NCBI GenBank assembly: GCA_004352715.1
Contig: SCFE01000057.1
Location: forward strand, 1,165,565-1,229,564
Direction: 5' to 3'
Source of the DNA: Hofstenia miamia
Taxonomy: Eukaryota > Xenacoelomorpha > Acoela
DNA: 64,000 bases
The notes under the pieces were generated by a model. It did no database searches. It had not been told where the DNA came from and saw nothing but the letters and a program-made list of their open reading frames with translations. Position numbers and translations under genes: made by a program. Of this stretch, positions 23,505 to 34,676 are shown piece after piece. Numbering within the stretch: the first letter of the stretch is position 1; each line of letters starts with the position of its first letter.

Positions 23505-23768
23505 TTAAGTAATGTTGGAGTTGCTGCATTTCATGAGACCGAATCAGAAGTTATCATTGTTCAGAAAGAAGGTGCTGAGGAGTTCCATCCACTCTTTTGT
23601 GAGGGCATCCTTGATGAACTGATTAACGGGACCAAGGTCTGCATCAGTGAACGGGTTTATGACAAATATTTCATCTGAGTGGTTGCGCAAGCTGTATTAA
23701 CTGCTGAAGTAGTTGTAGTTGATGACTTCACATTTATTTTTTGTTGTGGAATAAGCTTTTTAGTATAA
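23505..23768 (+). pseudogene. Unidentified degraded coding stretch with one in-frame stop
   Basis: In one plus-strand frame this region reads as convincing protein: ETESEVIIVQKEGAEEFHPL, FCEGILDELINGTKVCISER, VYDKYFI, a TGA at 23676-23678, then VVAQAVLTAEVVVVDDFTF in the same frame. The composition (Glu/Val/Ile rich, with Gly-Ala and Asp-Asp) is unlike the AT-rich surroundings, and the frame is unchanged across the stop. I do not recognise the family. It has no good splice sites, so a processed pseudogene or a transposon relic is likelier than a live exon. The left edge ACGAGGGTGGTTAGTTAAGT is loosely reminiscent of a mariner end but no partner was found. Confidence 0.4.
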
Positions 23769-24370
23769 TCATCTATGTCTGAGTAATGGTATATTTTGCT
23801 AAATACCTTTAGTTATGTACCTTTGTTTTTAAGTAAGTATTGTAAAAATGCCTTTGCTTCTAACAACTGCCATATAATGAAAATAACACTTTGCAAGTAA
23901 TTGACTGGAAAGTTTAATAATTACATTAAATTACAAGAAAATTTTTCAATATAATTATTCAAATTAGGCTTTTGACGGAATGTTCTGGTTAACAGTGCCT
24001 TCTAAACTAATGGTTGTATTGTGAATTATTAATACTGTAAAATATTACATTTACTTTGGTATGGCACTCAATCACATTAACTGATGAGATAGTCAGTATT
24101 TTCATTCCAATGCACATTACACGAACGGATCTATCGTCTTGTTAGTTCTAGTATTAGAAACTTGAACATTGATCATATTTCTTTCACCCTCTCTCTTCCC
24201 CTCCTCCCCCTTGCAATTAAATTTACAACCAATGATGCTATGGGTGAAAAAGCTATGCATTACTTGCTGGCTGAAAAGTTAAATAATAAAATTAATTGTA
24301 GTTATGCAAATAAGCATAATGTGTAGTTCTTCAATAAATTTAAAAAATTTAATTCAATAATTTGATCATT

Positions 24371-24375
<5 letters not shown>

Positions 24376-24412
<37 letters not shown>
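24376..24412. repeat. (TA)n microsatellite at the left edge of a Tc1 element
   Basis: Long TA run directly followed by ACACAGTACTGGAAATATGT, the Tc1 left end. Confidence 0.95.
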
Positions 24413-24416
<4 letters not shown>

Positions 24417-24689
24417 TACTGGAAATATGTATTCGACCATCTTGCTATTTTGAAAAAATAATAAACGTTCATTGGATAGAGTGTGCCTAAAATTATAACT
24501 AAGTGATACTTTGATTAAGAAAGGGAAATTTTTATGTCTAATACCATAAAATATGTAGAATAACAATTGGCTATTAATTTTCAATCAAAATTGGAAAACT
24601 TGTACTGGAAAATGTATTAGGCCACCTGAAAAAATTTTAACAAATGAGCAAATCCGAAAAAATTAAATTTAAAATAAGATACACAAATT

Positions 24690-25606
24690 AATAATTGATG
24701 CAATACAAGCACATAGAAACAAAATTGTCTCTTCTAGCTTCAATGCGATCAGGGATTGAAGCAAAAAGTCTTTCAATAAAGCTGTTGGGAATTGCATTAA
24801 AATTTTTTCTTTATTGCACTCCAAAGCTCGTTTTCAGTGTGAAGAGTATGCTGTCCAATTCGATATTTGACCTCTTTCCACATATTTTCGATAATGTTAA
24901 GGTCTGGAGATTGACCAGGTCAGGAAGCAATGACGAAATTTTTCATTTCTTTTGAGGTATGACATGGAGCACCATCTTGCTGATATATAATCACTTGTAA
25001 AGAGTGGCAAGGGTTCCTTTTCTAGAATCCGAGCATATTAAGAGCTTGGGAGAGTACCAGTTATATGAACAATCTTGCGAAAGCCACACTTCCACATTGC
25101 ACCTCATATCATTACAGACTTCCCACCATAATTCATGGTCCCTGAGTAATTTGAGGTAAGAATCTTTATCAACATTCTTTTCGATGAGAATAGCTCAAAT
25201 CTTGACTCATTTGAAAATATAACATTAGACCAATGTTCAGATGAATTTTCTCTTATTAAATTTTCCCACCTCACTCAGTGTAATCTTTGCTTTGCGGTTA
25301 AGAATGGCTTTCTGGGTGCCACAAAAGTCCCAATTGAGTACTTTTTCAGGAAGTTTCGAACAGTTCTTGCTGTCACAAGGTGACCATCAGCCCATTCCTT
25401 GTGAAATTCCCCTGAAGTCTTCCTGGTATTTCACTTTGAAAAGCATATAAGAGCTGATTGGGAGGTTTTGGAGGTCTTCTTTGGTCTTCCGTACTTTGGC
25501 TTGGGGCAATGTTGTTTTTAGAAGTGAAATGTTTGATGATATCCTCGACAGTACTTCGAGGTTGCTCTACAAGTCGGGTTATATTACGTTGACTCATCCC
25601 TTGCAA
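24690..25606 (-). pseudogene. Tc1-like transposase pseudogene
   Basis: Reading leftwards from 25606: MQGMSQRNITRLVEQPRSTV then EDIIKHFTSKNNIAP, the N-terminal helix-turn-helix (family pattern GMS...IA..L..S.STV..II..F). Further on, in broken frames, come an MNYGGKSVMI segment (family: ..GGGSVMVWGC) at about 25135-25105 and a TSDYISARWCSMSYLK segment near 24995-24950 that corresponds to the D..P.H region. Stops and frame changes separate every block. The role would have been cut-and-paste transposition. Confidence 0.7.
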
Positions 25607-26125
25607 ATGTTTTTAGATAATCAACTCGCGGATGGCAAGAGGTATGTAACCAGGCATCATAAATGGCGAAAAAAGACTGTTATTAGACATTTTCAGTATA
25701 AATAGACTGAAAAAAGCTCAACCAATGAAATTTTTTTACAGATTCTCTGATTTGGTCTGAAGTGGGCGNAGATATCAGAACAAGAGGTATTGGATAACAT
25801 CAGCTTCTTCTATAGAGATGTAGTGAATACATGTAGCTTATGAAAAGTTTTCACCTTTTCTACCTGAACACACAAATGANGTGAAATGTTTGATGATATC
25901 CTCGACAGTACTTCGAGGTTGCTCTACAAGTCGGGTTATATTACGTTGACTCATCCCTTGCAAATGTTTTTAGATAATCAACTCGCGGATGGCAAGAGGT
26001 ATGTAACCAGGCATCATAAATGGCGAAAAAAGACTGTTATTAGACATTTTCAGTATAAATAGACTGAAAAAAGCTCAACCAATGAAATTTTTTTACAGAT
26101 TCTCTGATTTGGTCTGAAGTGGGCG
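25524..26125. repeat. 245-bp direct duplication flanking single-N joins (probable assembly artefact)
   Basis: 25524-25768 and 25881-26125 appear identical, with single Ns at 25769 and 25880 and 110 unrelated bases between. An exact duplicate bounded by Ns on the inner side is best explained as an unresolved contig overlap, not as biology. Confidence 0.9.
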
Positions 26126-26145
26126 ACTACTTTTTTCCAAGAAAA

Positions 26146-28333
26146 GATTCGCTAACTACAAGCATTGTAGCATTTTTCCTTGAGATATAAAATAAACAAT
26201 GATAATAATGTCTCAACATTGATGAATTCCTCTTTCTGCAACCCTAAATCTAATTAATAAGTAACTATTAAACTCTTGGCGTAAATTTCTTAGAAATATT
26301 TATGATAAATCATGATATTATTAATAATATGGTCAACACTGACCCTGAAGTTCCAAGCCAGTTTATAAACCTAATAACCAATCTAAAGTCGGACTTCCAA
26401 AGATATATTATGCCACTATTCGTAAATATATTTAAATTAGCAAGCTTATGAGCAAGTTTTACACGTAGGTTAGGTAGGCAAAATCCAAAATCAGATGACA
26501 TCTATGAATGTGGTTAGAAAAATAGGTAGCTGTCTTCAAAGGTATTACTGCATACATATATCTGCAGCAAACGAAAACTTAACTAGCCCTTTCGGTACTC
26601 ATGATTTCAATACATAACGAAATAATTCTTTGTAATAAATAACCGCATTGAAAGTTGGAAATTTTCATTCAATGTTTAAGTATTGGTATATGTACATTGT
26701 ATAGATCAGCAACTAAGGGGTTGGCGTTTGACAATATATTACCGCGCTTCGAGTGCTAGAATTTAAAATAAAATTTTAATGAACGATAAATTTTGATACA
26801 CATTTCTAATATAGACAACAATCGTTTAAAAATGCATACAAAAAATGAGAGATTGTAACTGACTATGCAATAAAATGGAGTTTGTTTAAACGATGGGATT
26901 TGTTGGAGCTAGAAAGCTTTGCATTTATTTATAAAGAGTACAAGTACTTTCCCTGTCACCAGCCTTCAATCAGTCAAGAGGATGAATAAATGAAAGGTTT
27001 CAGCGGCTCTCCCAGTGAACTTCCCTAAATTAAACATGCCTGTTGTTTTTGTATTTCTAAGGAGCTTCCTAAAAGATAAAAGGTATCACTTATAATATTT
27101 ACTAACCTTTCATTCTGTCTGTGTGAACGCTATCTCCCATTTCTTGATTTATGTAGTTAAAAGTTTATGTAAATAAATAATAAATTTGATTATGTGTTCA
27201 AAGTCAGATCAAGTTTGCATTTGTATAAAATTCCTTGCTATTCTTAATCAGAATTCCTTTAATTTCATGTAAATTTGAATTTTTATTAGTAAATATTTAT
27301 TTTAAATTTGACTTAAATTATAAAATAAATATTTTTTGCAACCGTGAGAATTTGAAATGGAAATTTGTATTGAAATAATATGTAAGATGTTATTAATGTT
27401 ATAGGTTAATAATTGCCTATATTTAATAAGATAATGAAATAGGTTGTCAAAAAAGGAAATATATTACAGAAAGCATTTATGACAATATTAGAAGTTTTAT
27501 TGGTGCTTTACTATTAGAATATGCATGTGGTGTTCATAAGAAATGCGTTTGGTTGTAACATTATTGAAGATATATCTAACTTCTAAGATGCAAAAAAGAT
27601 GATAAGATGAAAACATAGTTCTTCTCTTACATCACTTAAGCAAGATGCTTGAATAATATGTAAATGCAAGTACAATCAATTATAAATCTTTGAATTGATG
27701 GATTGATTCCAATAGATGAGCAATTTTGACTTTGGAACACTGAGTACCTGAAACTAAATGAGCAAATATTTTCTCGCGACAAGTCATTAAGTTTTATCAT
27801 AAAAAAACTATTCAAAAATATGAACTTTCATGAATATCATCTTCCGTTGTGTGAATTGGATTTAGGGCATAATGTAAAATAGATCAAATGTCTTAACCCA
27901 CAACCCGATTTGACCCGAAAACAATTAACTCAATAACTGATCATTGGGTAAGCCAGAAATTCAATGATTGACGTGAGATAGAATTTCTCGTTCTACACTA
28001 AAAAGAAATCCTAAAATAATGTATTGATGTTAAAGATGAACAAATATAGTGAGTACAGAAATGATTATGCATGTAATTTGAAAAACTGTTATTTTTTCAA
28101 AAAAATCTCTGAACCCTTCATATTTTTGACTAATCATCCTCCACGAATTTGTTGATTGGTTGGCTAGTCTGACTAAAGAACGGCCAGATTAAGGTTCATA
28201 TATTCAATTGGGTAAAGATATGGATCAAGTATAGCGTTTCTAATTAGTCCAGCTCTTTAACTACCAGTATTTGAACATTAAAGTGTAATGAAATATTTGG
28301 GTAAATTCACTTATATATATATATATATATATT
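26146..28333. other. AT-rich intergenic sequence
   Basis: No gene or element recognised. It ends in a (TA)n run at 28314-28332 that adjoins the next element-like region. Confidence 0.55.
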
Positions 28334-28959
28334 AGCCTGGACCATTTTTAGGAAATTTCACCGAGTTTTTGGCCTTTGGTCAAAAGTGGAGTATGGTTAT
28401 AGAAGGGTCTCATGTAAAAAAATTGTAAAAAACTCGATATTTTCGATTTTGATTTAGCAGCATCTATATCGACTTTTAATGTCTAATAATGATTTCTGAT
28501 GGTGAACAATATTATTCATGTCATAATTAATCATATATAACAACATAATCAGCATAATTACGAAATTTGCAGACCTTGATTTTCACTCAAATTTCAATAA
28601 ATTGAGAAAAATTGCATTTTCCTTTGCGCCCTTTCAATTCAAATAAATATATTACAAATATATTACAATTAACTGGACATGTCTTTGTTCATTCAATGAA
28701 AACGTCTATCATTAAATGTGGTAATAAAATAACTTAACATCAAGTTGTAACACTTACAAGTTTTACATTTATAATAATTCAGATGTGATGAACAAATAAC
28801 ATAGTAAATCATGAAACGTTTATATATTATGTTGCACTTTAAGGTTAAATAACGAACAAAACTTGTTGGAGCGAAAGAATAAGGACCACGTTTCAAGAAC
28901 GCTAAAACCTTTAAAAATGTGCACTACGTAATAATGTATTAGTCCAGTTTACTGAATTT

Positions 28960-30590
28960 TCATCACAGTTAACATTTCTTTCTTGGTATCTGTTTTTGAG
29001 TATCTTTCCAGGGATTTGAAAATGTTTTTAACCAAATTATTTCTTCTTTTGTCTTCCACCACATTCTGTGATGCATGGCTGACAGCGCTGACAGCATGTG
29101 ATTTCTAAACTCACCAATGAGGAGTCTTTGGTGTTCTATCCGTTTCAGCTGAAGCTGACCCATCTCTGCAGTGATTATAGGTTCTGACCAGGTGTAGTTC
29201 CATGGAATAAAGTCGTAGTAATTTTCAGCTTCGCTTCAAAGTTCAAAACTTTTTGGAGGAGCTTGCAATCACCAAACTGCGATCTATTTCGGATTTCAAT
29301 AATTTTTTGAGGACCATTCTCTCGAATAGACTCGTCAGTATCAACAAGCATAGCCAGTAAAATGTTCTCTTGCACTTCAGCGGACTGTAACTTAACCAGC
29401 TGCACAGACCAATGCACATTTTGGGGGTGATCTTTGTACAGTAGCTCGCATTTGATATGAAACCACATTGGTGATAAGAAAGCTAGTGTTCTAAGGTTTT
29501 CCTGGACTCATAAGAAGATCGACTGAGCTGATAAAAAGTCCACCAATTTGACTGGCCAAAATAGTCCACCTTGAATGATTAATTGGCCCAATTTTAAGAT
29601 TCTTTGCAATTTCTGTAAAGGATCCAATCCAAATGGAAATCTCCATTTAATAAAGATACCTCTTATCCCTAAGCAGATAGCTAAGTACTTTGGCAGGAAA
29701 ATCTCTGGTACCATCTCCTTCAGAAATCGCAGTGAAATTTTCGTCGATAGGAAATGATTCAGTATTCTTTAATAGCTTTCCAATTGGACCTTTGAATGCC
29801 TTATCGCATTGTGTGGGACCATCAAGTTAAATAAAGATTTGCCTCAAAGGTAGTTCATTCAAATGAAGTGAGCACATATGTCAAACAAGTCTTGTGTCGA
29901 GTTCTTTCTCAAGAAGAGTTATTGCACAGTTGTTAGAACAGCTGTTGACATTTGTACTGTGTCCACTTTTAAACATGGTAAGACTCAGTACTGGAGCACA
30001 ACATCTGTTAAGCATGTTGAAATACTTTAAGCTCTTCCCGATTCTGGTGTGTCAGGTACTCAGGTACGTCGACTCGGGTTGCTTCAAAAACGGTATAGTG
30101 ATCTTGCTTAAGCAATTGCTTCCCCTTGCCACTAGTTTGAGAACGAGGTATCAAAGTCAAATCTTTCTTACCATCAAAGTAGATCCCTTGCCATAATAGC
30201 GAGTGGGAATGTTATTGAGATTTTTCAATACTTTGCTTCTGCATTGCAGCGCGGTCTGTTTGTATTTTGTTTTTGGTGAGAAGAAAATAGTTATCCTTGA
30301 TTGATTTAATGATTACTAACTTAATCATGAAGCTATTCAAAATAGCAGCAGATGCTCTGTTTGAAACACCAAATCTTTCTACTTCTTCAAGTAAGTTGAC
30401 CAGTAATGTGTGGTGCCAATAGGTAATTTCTTTTAATATTGTCTTATTGCGTTGTTCAGGTTTAGGTTCGAGTTCATACACTGACAAGTCCGATTCTTGG
30501 CTTGATGAATCATCAAATTCCAAGATTATTTGCTCCTGCCTTAGCAGCCTTTTATTCATCTTGCTTATGGTAGGTCGATATAAACCCTGT
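28960..30590 (-). pseudogene. Pseudogene of a widespread repeat-associated invertebrate protein family, unknown function
   Basis: Reading leftwards from 30559: MNKRLLRQEQIILEFDDSSS, then VERFGVSNRASAAILNSFMI, GIYFDGKKDLTLIPRSQTSG (about 30190), HLNELPLRQIFI (about 29870), GPTQCDKAFKGPIGKLLKNT (about 29815), WFHIKCELLYKD (about 29465) and VQENILLAMLVDTDESIREN (about 29380), ending near 28969 after LQLKRIEHQRLLIGEFRN. From memory this block order (SDRAAA, G.FFDG+KD.TL, LHANELPLRHLF.+LDG, GPIGK, WF.IK, ENILLAML.D...IRE) belongs to a large family of uncharacterised, repeat-associated proteins in arthropod and cnidarian genomes. Several frameshifts and stops show it is dead. Whether it is a transposase or an associated gene is unknown to me. 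Confidence 0.6.
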
Positions 30591-30699
30591 ATATGAAACT
30601 TTCCAGGGCGATTGTCCCTTGTCCCTTATTCTCTGAAATGATTGAGCTCAATCAAGGGAATTAGGGATCAAACATTTGTTAGTGTGAGGTAATACTTCA

Positions 30700-31450
30700 C
30701 ATCCACTACAGTCCAGATTCATCACAGGTTCTTATCGGGCGCTGGTATTGAACCACATCAAAAAGTTTGTAGTCATTTGGCAGACTGTCTGCAATCCTTC
30801 TTTTTCATGTGGAATGATGCAAATGAAGAGAGGAACAGAATTGTTCAGGAGTTACATCTGCCTTCACTGATGCTTAGACTTTTCAGAAACTTAATGAAAG
30901 GCAGGTCTGTTTTTTAATGAAAGTACCTGAAGGCTTGGCTTAGGTGGCACAGAAATGTCATATCTTCCCTCCAACCAGCTTGATGCTCAATGTCAAGAGT
31001 TCCATTCTTGGAATGCTCCTTGAAGTTCTTCATAATTTGTCATGAGTTCTTTGACAAAAATTTTTTGATATTGGGGGACTTGCTTGTATGTGCTAGCTCC
31101 TAATCCATAGCAAGGCGCAAGATTCTATTCAAGACATGATTTTGGAAGATAACAGTATTCGCATTTGTGGTATCAGAAATAAATATTTCGGTTTCACACC
31201 GCAAGCGAAATTCATTCAATATGCATTCCAGTCCTTCTGCAATAGTCTCAGCTTTGCCATAGCTCAACTTCGAAGCACCAAGTTTTATTTCGTTCTTTAT
31301 TACTACTGCTTGACACTCATGGTTGCCAATTTGTTTACCATTGAAGTGTAGGCTCCATTTCTGATAGCATAGTGTTTCTACAACAAGAGGTTTTTCATTT
31401 CAACAACTTTCGTGAAGACTAGGGTTTGAGATATCAATGCCCTCCTCTGA
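30700..31450 (-). pseudogene. Second pseudogene, related style of uncharacterised repeat-associated family
   Basis: On the minus strand from about 31400: WSLHFNGKQIGNHECQAVVI, then KLGASKLSYGKAETIAEGLE and ETEIFISDTTNANTVIF (about 31170; family memory: ...ISDTTNVNTG), then GWREDMTFLCHLSQAFRYF (about 30960), PFIKFLKS and SFASFHMKKKDCRQSAK (about 30800). I recall proteins of invertebrate repeats containing W+ED..FL.HL..VFR.F......P.+.F...P.ISNARWNSRAI, which this resembles with stops in place. It lies immediately upstream, in the transcriptional sense, of the other pseudogene. They may be parts of one element or of two nested ones. Confidence 0.5.
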
Positions 31451-31888
31451 CAACTGGATACCGATTTTCGCAACTTTCCTAATAGGGACATTTGTTCAAG
31501 AACCATTTAGATTTCATAAAAAGGGATCGTGTGAAGCGAAAATGCAGAATTACTAGTATTTGCTCTTTACTGTCAGGGAAATGGACATCAAATTGGACTT
31601 GAATTCAGAAAAAGTAATCGTGCGACGGCAGCTTTATCGCATTTATTAAAAAAGTAACTCCAGTGAACTTTCAACCAAGTCTGATGATTGTAAATACCAA
31701 CTGTTCCAGAGGTTTTCAATTGCAAAGTAACATGCAGGAAGCAAAATATATCAAAATGCGTTCATGGGTGAAGCATTGCTCAAAATAGAATTCACTGAAG
31801 TTAGCCATACATAAGAACTCATACAAATATAATACAGGATATTATTTTCGAAGAAAATAATTAAAAAGTTTTATAATTTATATAAATA

Positions 31889-32793
31889 GGGTGTCCAGAA
31901 TTTTGTGGCAAAAACAAAACACCTGTAATTTCTAAAAATCACTTTATATCAACATTTTCGAATTCCTCCTACTTGGTGAATGAGGGGAGTTACTTTGTTC
32001 ATCATTACAACTGATTTTGAACAATGTTTTTATATTTAATGAGAACCATGCATGTACTCCCGTATAAACTGACAGTAATATCAAATATTTGCATTAGAAC
32101 CTTAATATCCACTCAGTTTCGCGATCATTCCTTTTGACTGATTACGTAATACTTCATCTCAAAACAAGGCGAAAATTGTAATCAACAATTTTCCAGCATG
32201 ATAGGGCGAGGACAAATTCTGCGGATCAAACTCTCCAGCTTCTCAACTTGAAGTTTCCTGGACGGGAAATTTCACGTGGAGTAGAATTTATTTGGCAGCG
32301 TATTCACCCAGTCGAATTTGCTTTTTGGGGTTGCCTCAAAAACAGAATACACTGCGAAAACTCAATACATGCAGGAACTCAAAGATTCCATCACGACTTC
32401 TCTGAGGGAATTTCCACAAGACTTCTACAGTTCGGCTATTGAATCAATCATAAGAAGATAGCACTTATGTCTTGAGGAGGACGGTGATGTGTTTGCCACA
32501 TAGATTTTTTTATCATTGTATTTGTATCTATTCCCATGAATTTGAATTTCTCATGATAAGAGATTATTTCAGTCAAAGATTTGTCGTTTTTGCTTCATTG
32601 ATACTCGATGCATAAAAATGGTGGGTTTTTTAAATAAAAAATATTTTTCATAATCAGTCATAACCACAAAGTTTAAATGAAAAAAAGTTAATCCCCTTTA
32701 TTCAAGAATTAGGTGGAATTAGAAAATGTTCATATAAAGTGATTTTTTAGAAATCACAGTTGTTTTGTTTTTGCCATAAAATCGTGGATACCC
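31889..32793 (+). mobile_element. Decayed mariner-type transposon with about 63-bp terminal inverted repeats
   Basis: The left end GGGTGTCCAGAATTTTGTGG and the next 40 bases (CAAAAACAAAACACCTGTAA, TTTCTAAAAATCACTTTATA) match the reverse complement of the right end (32730-32793) at most positions. TA lies outside the left end and a (TA)n tract follows the right end. The element is about 0.9 kb and holds only transposase remains. Confidence 0.8.
32190..32461 (+). pseudogene. Mariner transposase C-terminal remnant
   Basis: Frames switch twice. LLNLKFPGREISRGVEFIW (about 32240) corresponds to the FPGR.IS+....WP region; HPVEFAFWGCLKNRIHCEN (about 32310) to the FFLWGYLK..V block after the third catalytic Asp; QELKDSITTSLREFPQDFYS (about 32376) to the C-terminal tail, ending at TAG 32459. 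The catalytic residues are eroded. Confidence 0.75.
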
Positions 32794-32795
32794 CA

Positions 32796-32818
32796 TATAT
32801 ATATATATATATATATAT
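32796..32818. repeat. (TA)n microsatellite
   Basis: TA run adjoining the right end of the mariner element. Confidence 0.95.
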
Positions 32819-32829
32819 GCAGATATTGT

Positions 32830-33230
32830 GTTGTTTGTATTGAGTTATTTGATGTAATAACTCTACAAAAATCATCGGCACATTGGTTTAAAGTTTTGTG
32901 AACTTGCTCAGTCATTCATTAACATGTAAGGAACATAGTATTGGACCTAGTACTATACCCTGTGGTACGACTAAGTTTGTTGTTTTGCACTTAGAAACAC
33001 GGTTATTTGATATTAATCATTGTTTTCTATTTTTTAGAAATGTCATAAAGTCCATGAATTAAATGCTTTATTAAATCTAATATTGGTACATAAATAGTTA
33101 CCTTTTAGATTGTGTTTAATCTCTTCGGTCAATTGATAGAATGCCGGCTGAAGCGTTCTTTGTGTTTTTGATATTCTTTGATGGGTTATTCCATAGATTA
33201 GTTGTTACTAACTAGTATGAATTTGCCAAT
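32830..33230 (-). pseudogene. LINE reverse transcriptase fragment
   Basis: The minus strand at about 33000-32925 reads VSKCKTTNLVVPQGIVLGPI followed by LCSLHVNE, a clear match to the RT motif GVPQGSVLGPLLF..Y.ND. Upstream in other frames are AFYQLTEEIKHNLKGN and RFNKAFNS, the region around the first catalytic Asp. Downstream the reading decays. A short relic of a jockey/CR1-type element. Confidence 0.7.
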
Positions 33231-34614
33231 TTGAATTTGACATTTGTTCTTTTAATATAATTTGAATTTGTTGTATGTTTGAAATGTTGATTTGTGTTTA
33301 GAGGTTTACTAAGGTTAGTGTTTCAACTTCAAACATATATTTGTGACAATCTTTGAATCTTTGCTATTATCTCAAAATCTACTGTATGTGAACTGAATAC
33401 ATTGCTTCAGCAGCATCATTCCGCTTTTTTAAATGAATTTGATGTCTTACCAAAGAATTTGCTAGGCGCCATCACGGCTTGCAGTTGCTTATTCCCTTAA
33501 GAACATCTCAACATGCGTTCGGAAGTGTCAGTAATAAATTTGTTCCCTTAATCTGTACAAATGAGCTAAACAGGCCACTTCTTGTTTGCACAATTGCAGA
33601 CATGCGATTCGTAAACCTCGCTAACTTTCTTTTTCACTTTTGGGTTGAACATCATCAGTTTGCATTTATTTCCAAGTTGTCAGATGTTTCATTCCCAGTC
33701 AAGTAGCAGCGCCCGTGTTGATTATTCTTTCTCTGAAAATGAACAAATTTTCGGATTCTGGTTTCAGTGACGTCATGTAAATTAAAGATTAATAATTGTG
33801 CGGCCTACGAGATATGCCGTCCGCAAAAGTAAAGTACATGGTGGAATCTCCCACCGTCAAGTTTTCAAAATTGATTTTGATTGGCCAAATCAAAAAATTT
33901 TCAACAAAAAATTAAAAAATTTTAAAAACTAACTCATGAAGTGCATTGTTAGGGTCCTCACTTGGTAAAAAATGAGATGTCCCCTTCCGAAAATCTTGCT
34001 TACACTGATATCTCTAGGCCGTAATGTAACAAAAAAGCCTCCCTCAGTTTTTTCATTACAAGAAATCACATAAATAAATTGTAAGTGAATAGGGTAAAAT
34101 TTCAAATGCAAAATTAATTATTAGGACATTCAAACTAAGCCGTAAGTCTATTTTGAAGAAAGACCCTGCATTTATCAATAAAATATATATATATACTTTC
34201 ATTTTTGCGATTTGCTAGGAGAATCATTGAACGTTTGTTATTAAACCGAATATTCGAAAGCTAGCCAATAATAAATAGCTAACGGTTATTTAGAGTCACT
34301 AATTACCGTTATTTAAACGAATCTCCATCCTTGAACAAACAGAAAGCCAACACTTTTTTATACCAATATTCTCTTTGAGAACTATCACCATACATCAGCG
34401 ATGCATTACTTGGCTTGCAGACCGTTACTGTAAATGGATCAAGGCAATATTTATGAAAAAAATTGACCCAACTTGACCCAAATTTCATTGAGTTGTTAAT
34501 ATGCTTGAAGCAACTCAAAACTGTGTCAAAAATATTGTCAAATATGATCAACTTAAATTTTAATAGTTCCACAGGTCTTTCTTCATGAAAAGAAAACACA
34601 TAGGCTATAAAATG

Positions 34615-34676
<62 letters not shown>

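Larger units (their letters stand above)
24414..26145 (-). mobile_element. Decayed Tc1-like transposon with IR/DR-type left end
   Basis: The left end CAGTACTGGAAATATGTATT is matched imperfectly by the reverse complement of the right end (GGGCGACTACTTTTTTCCAA, about 26121-26140). A second copy of the end motif (GTACTGGAAAATGTATTAGG) lies 188 bases inside, at 24602, the inverted repeat/direct repeat layout known from some Tc1 elements. Minus-strand transposase pieces lie between. The element is not intact, and the assembly has duplicated its right part. Confidence 0.7.

Noticed and set aside
25524-26125. Biological tandem duplication in the Tc1 element
   Set aside because: The copies appear identical and are bounded by single Ns, so an assembly overlap is the simpler explanation.
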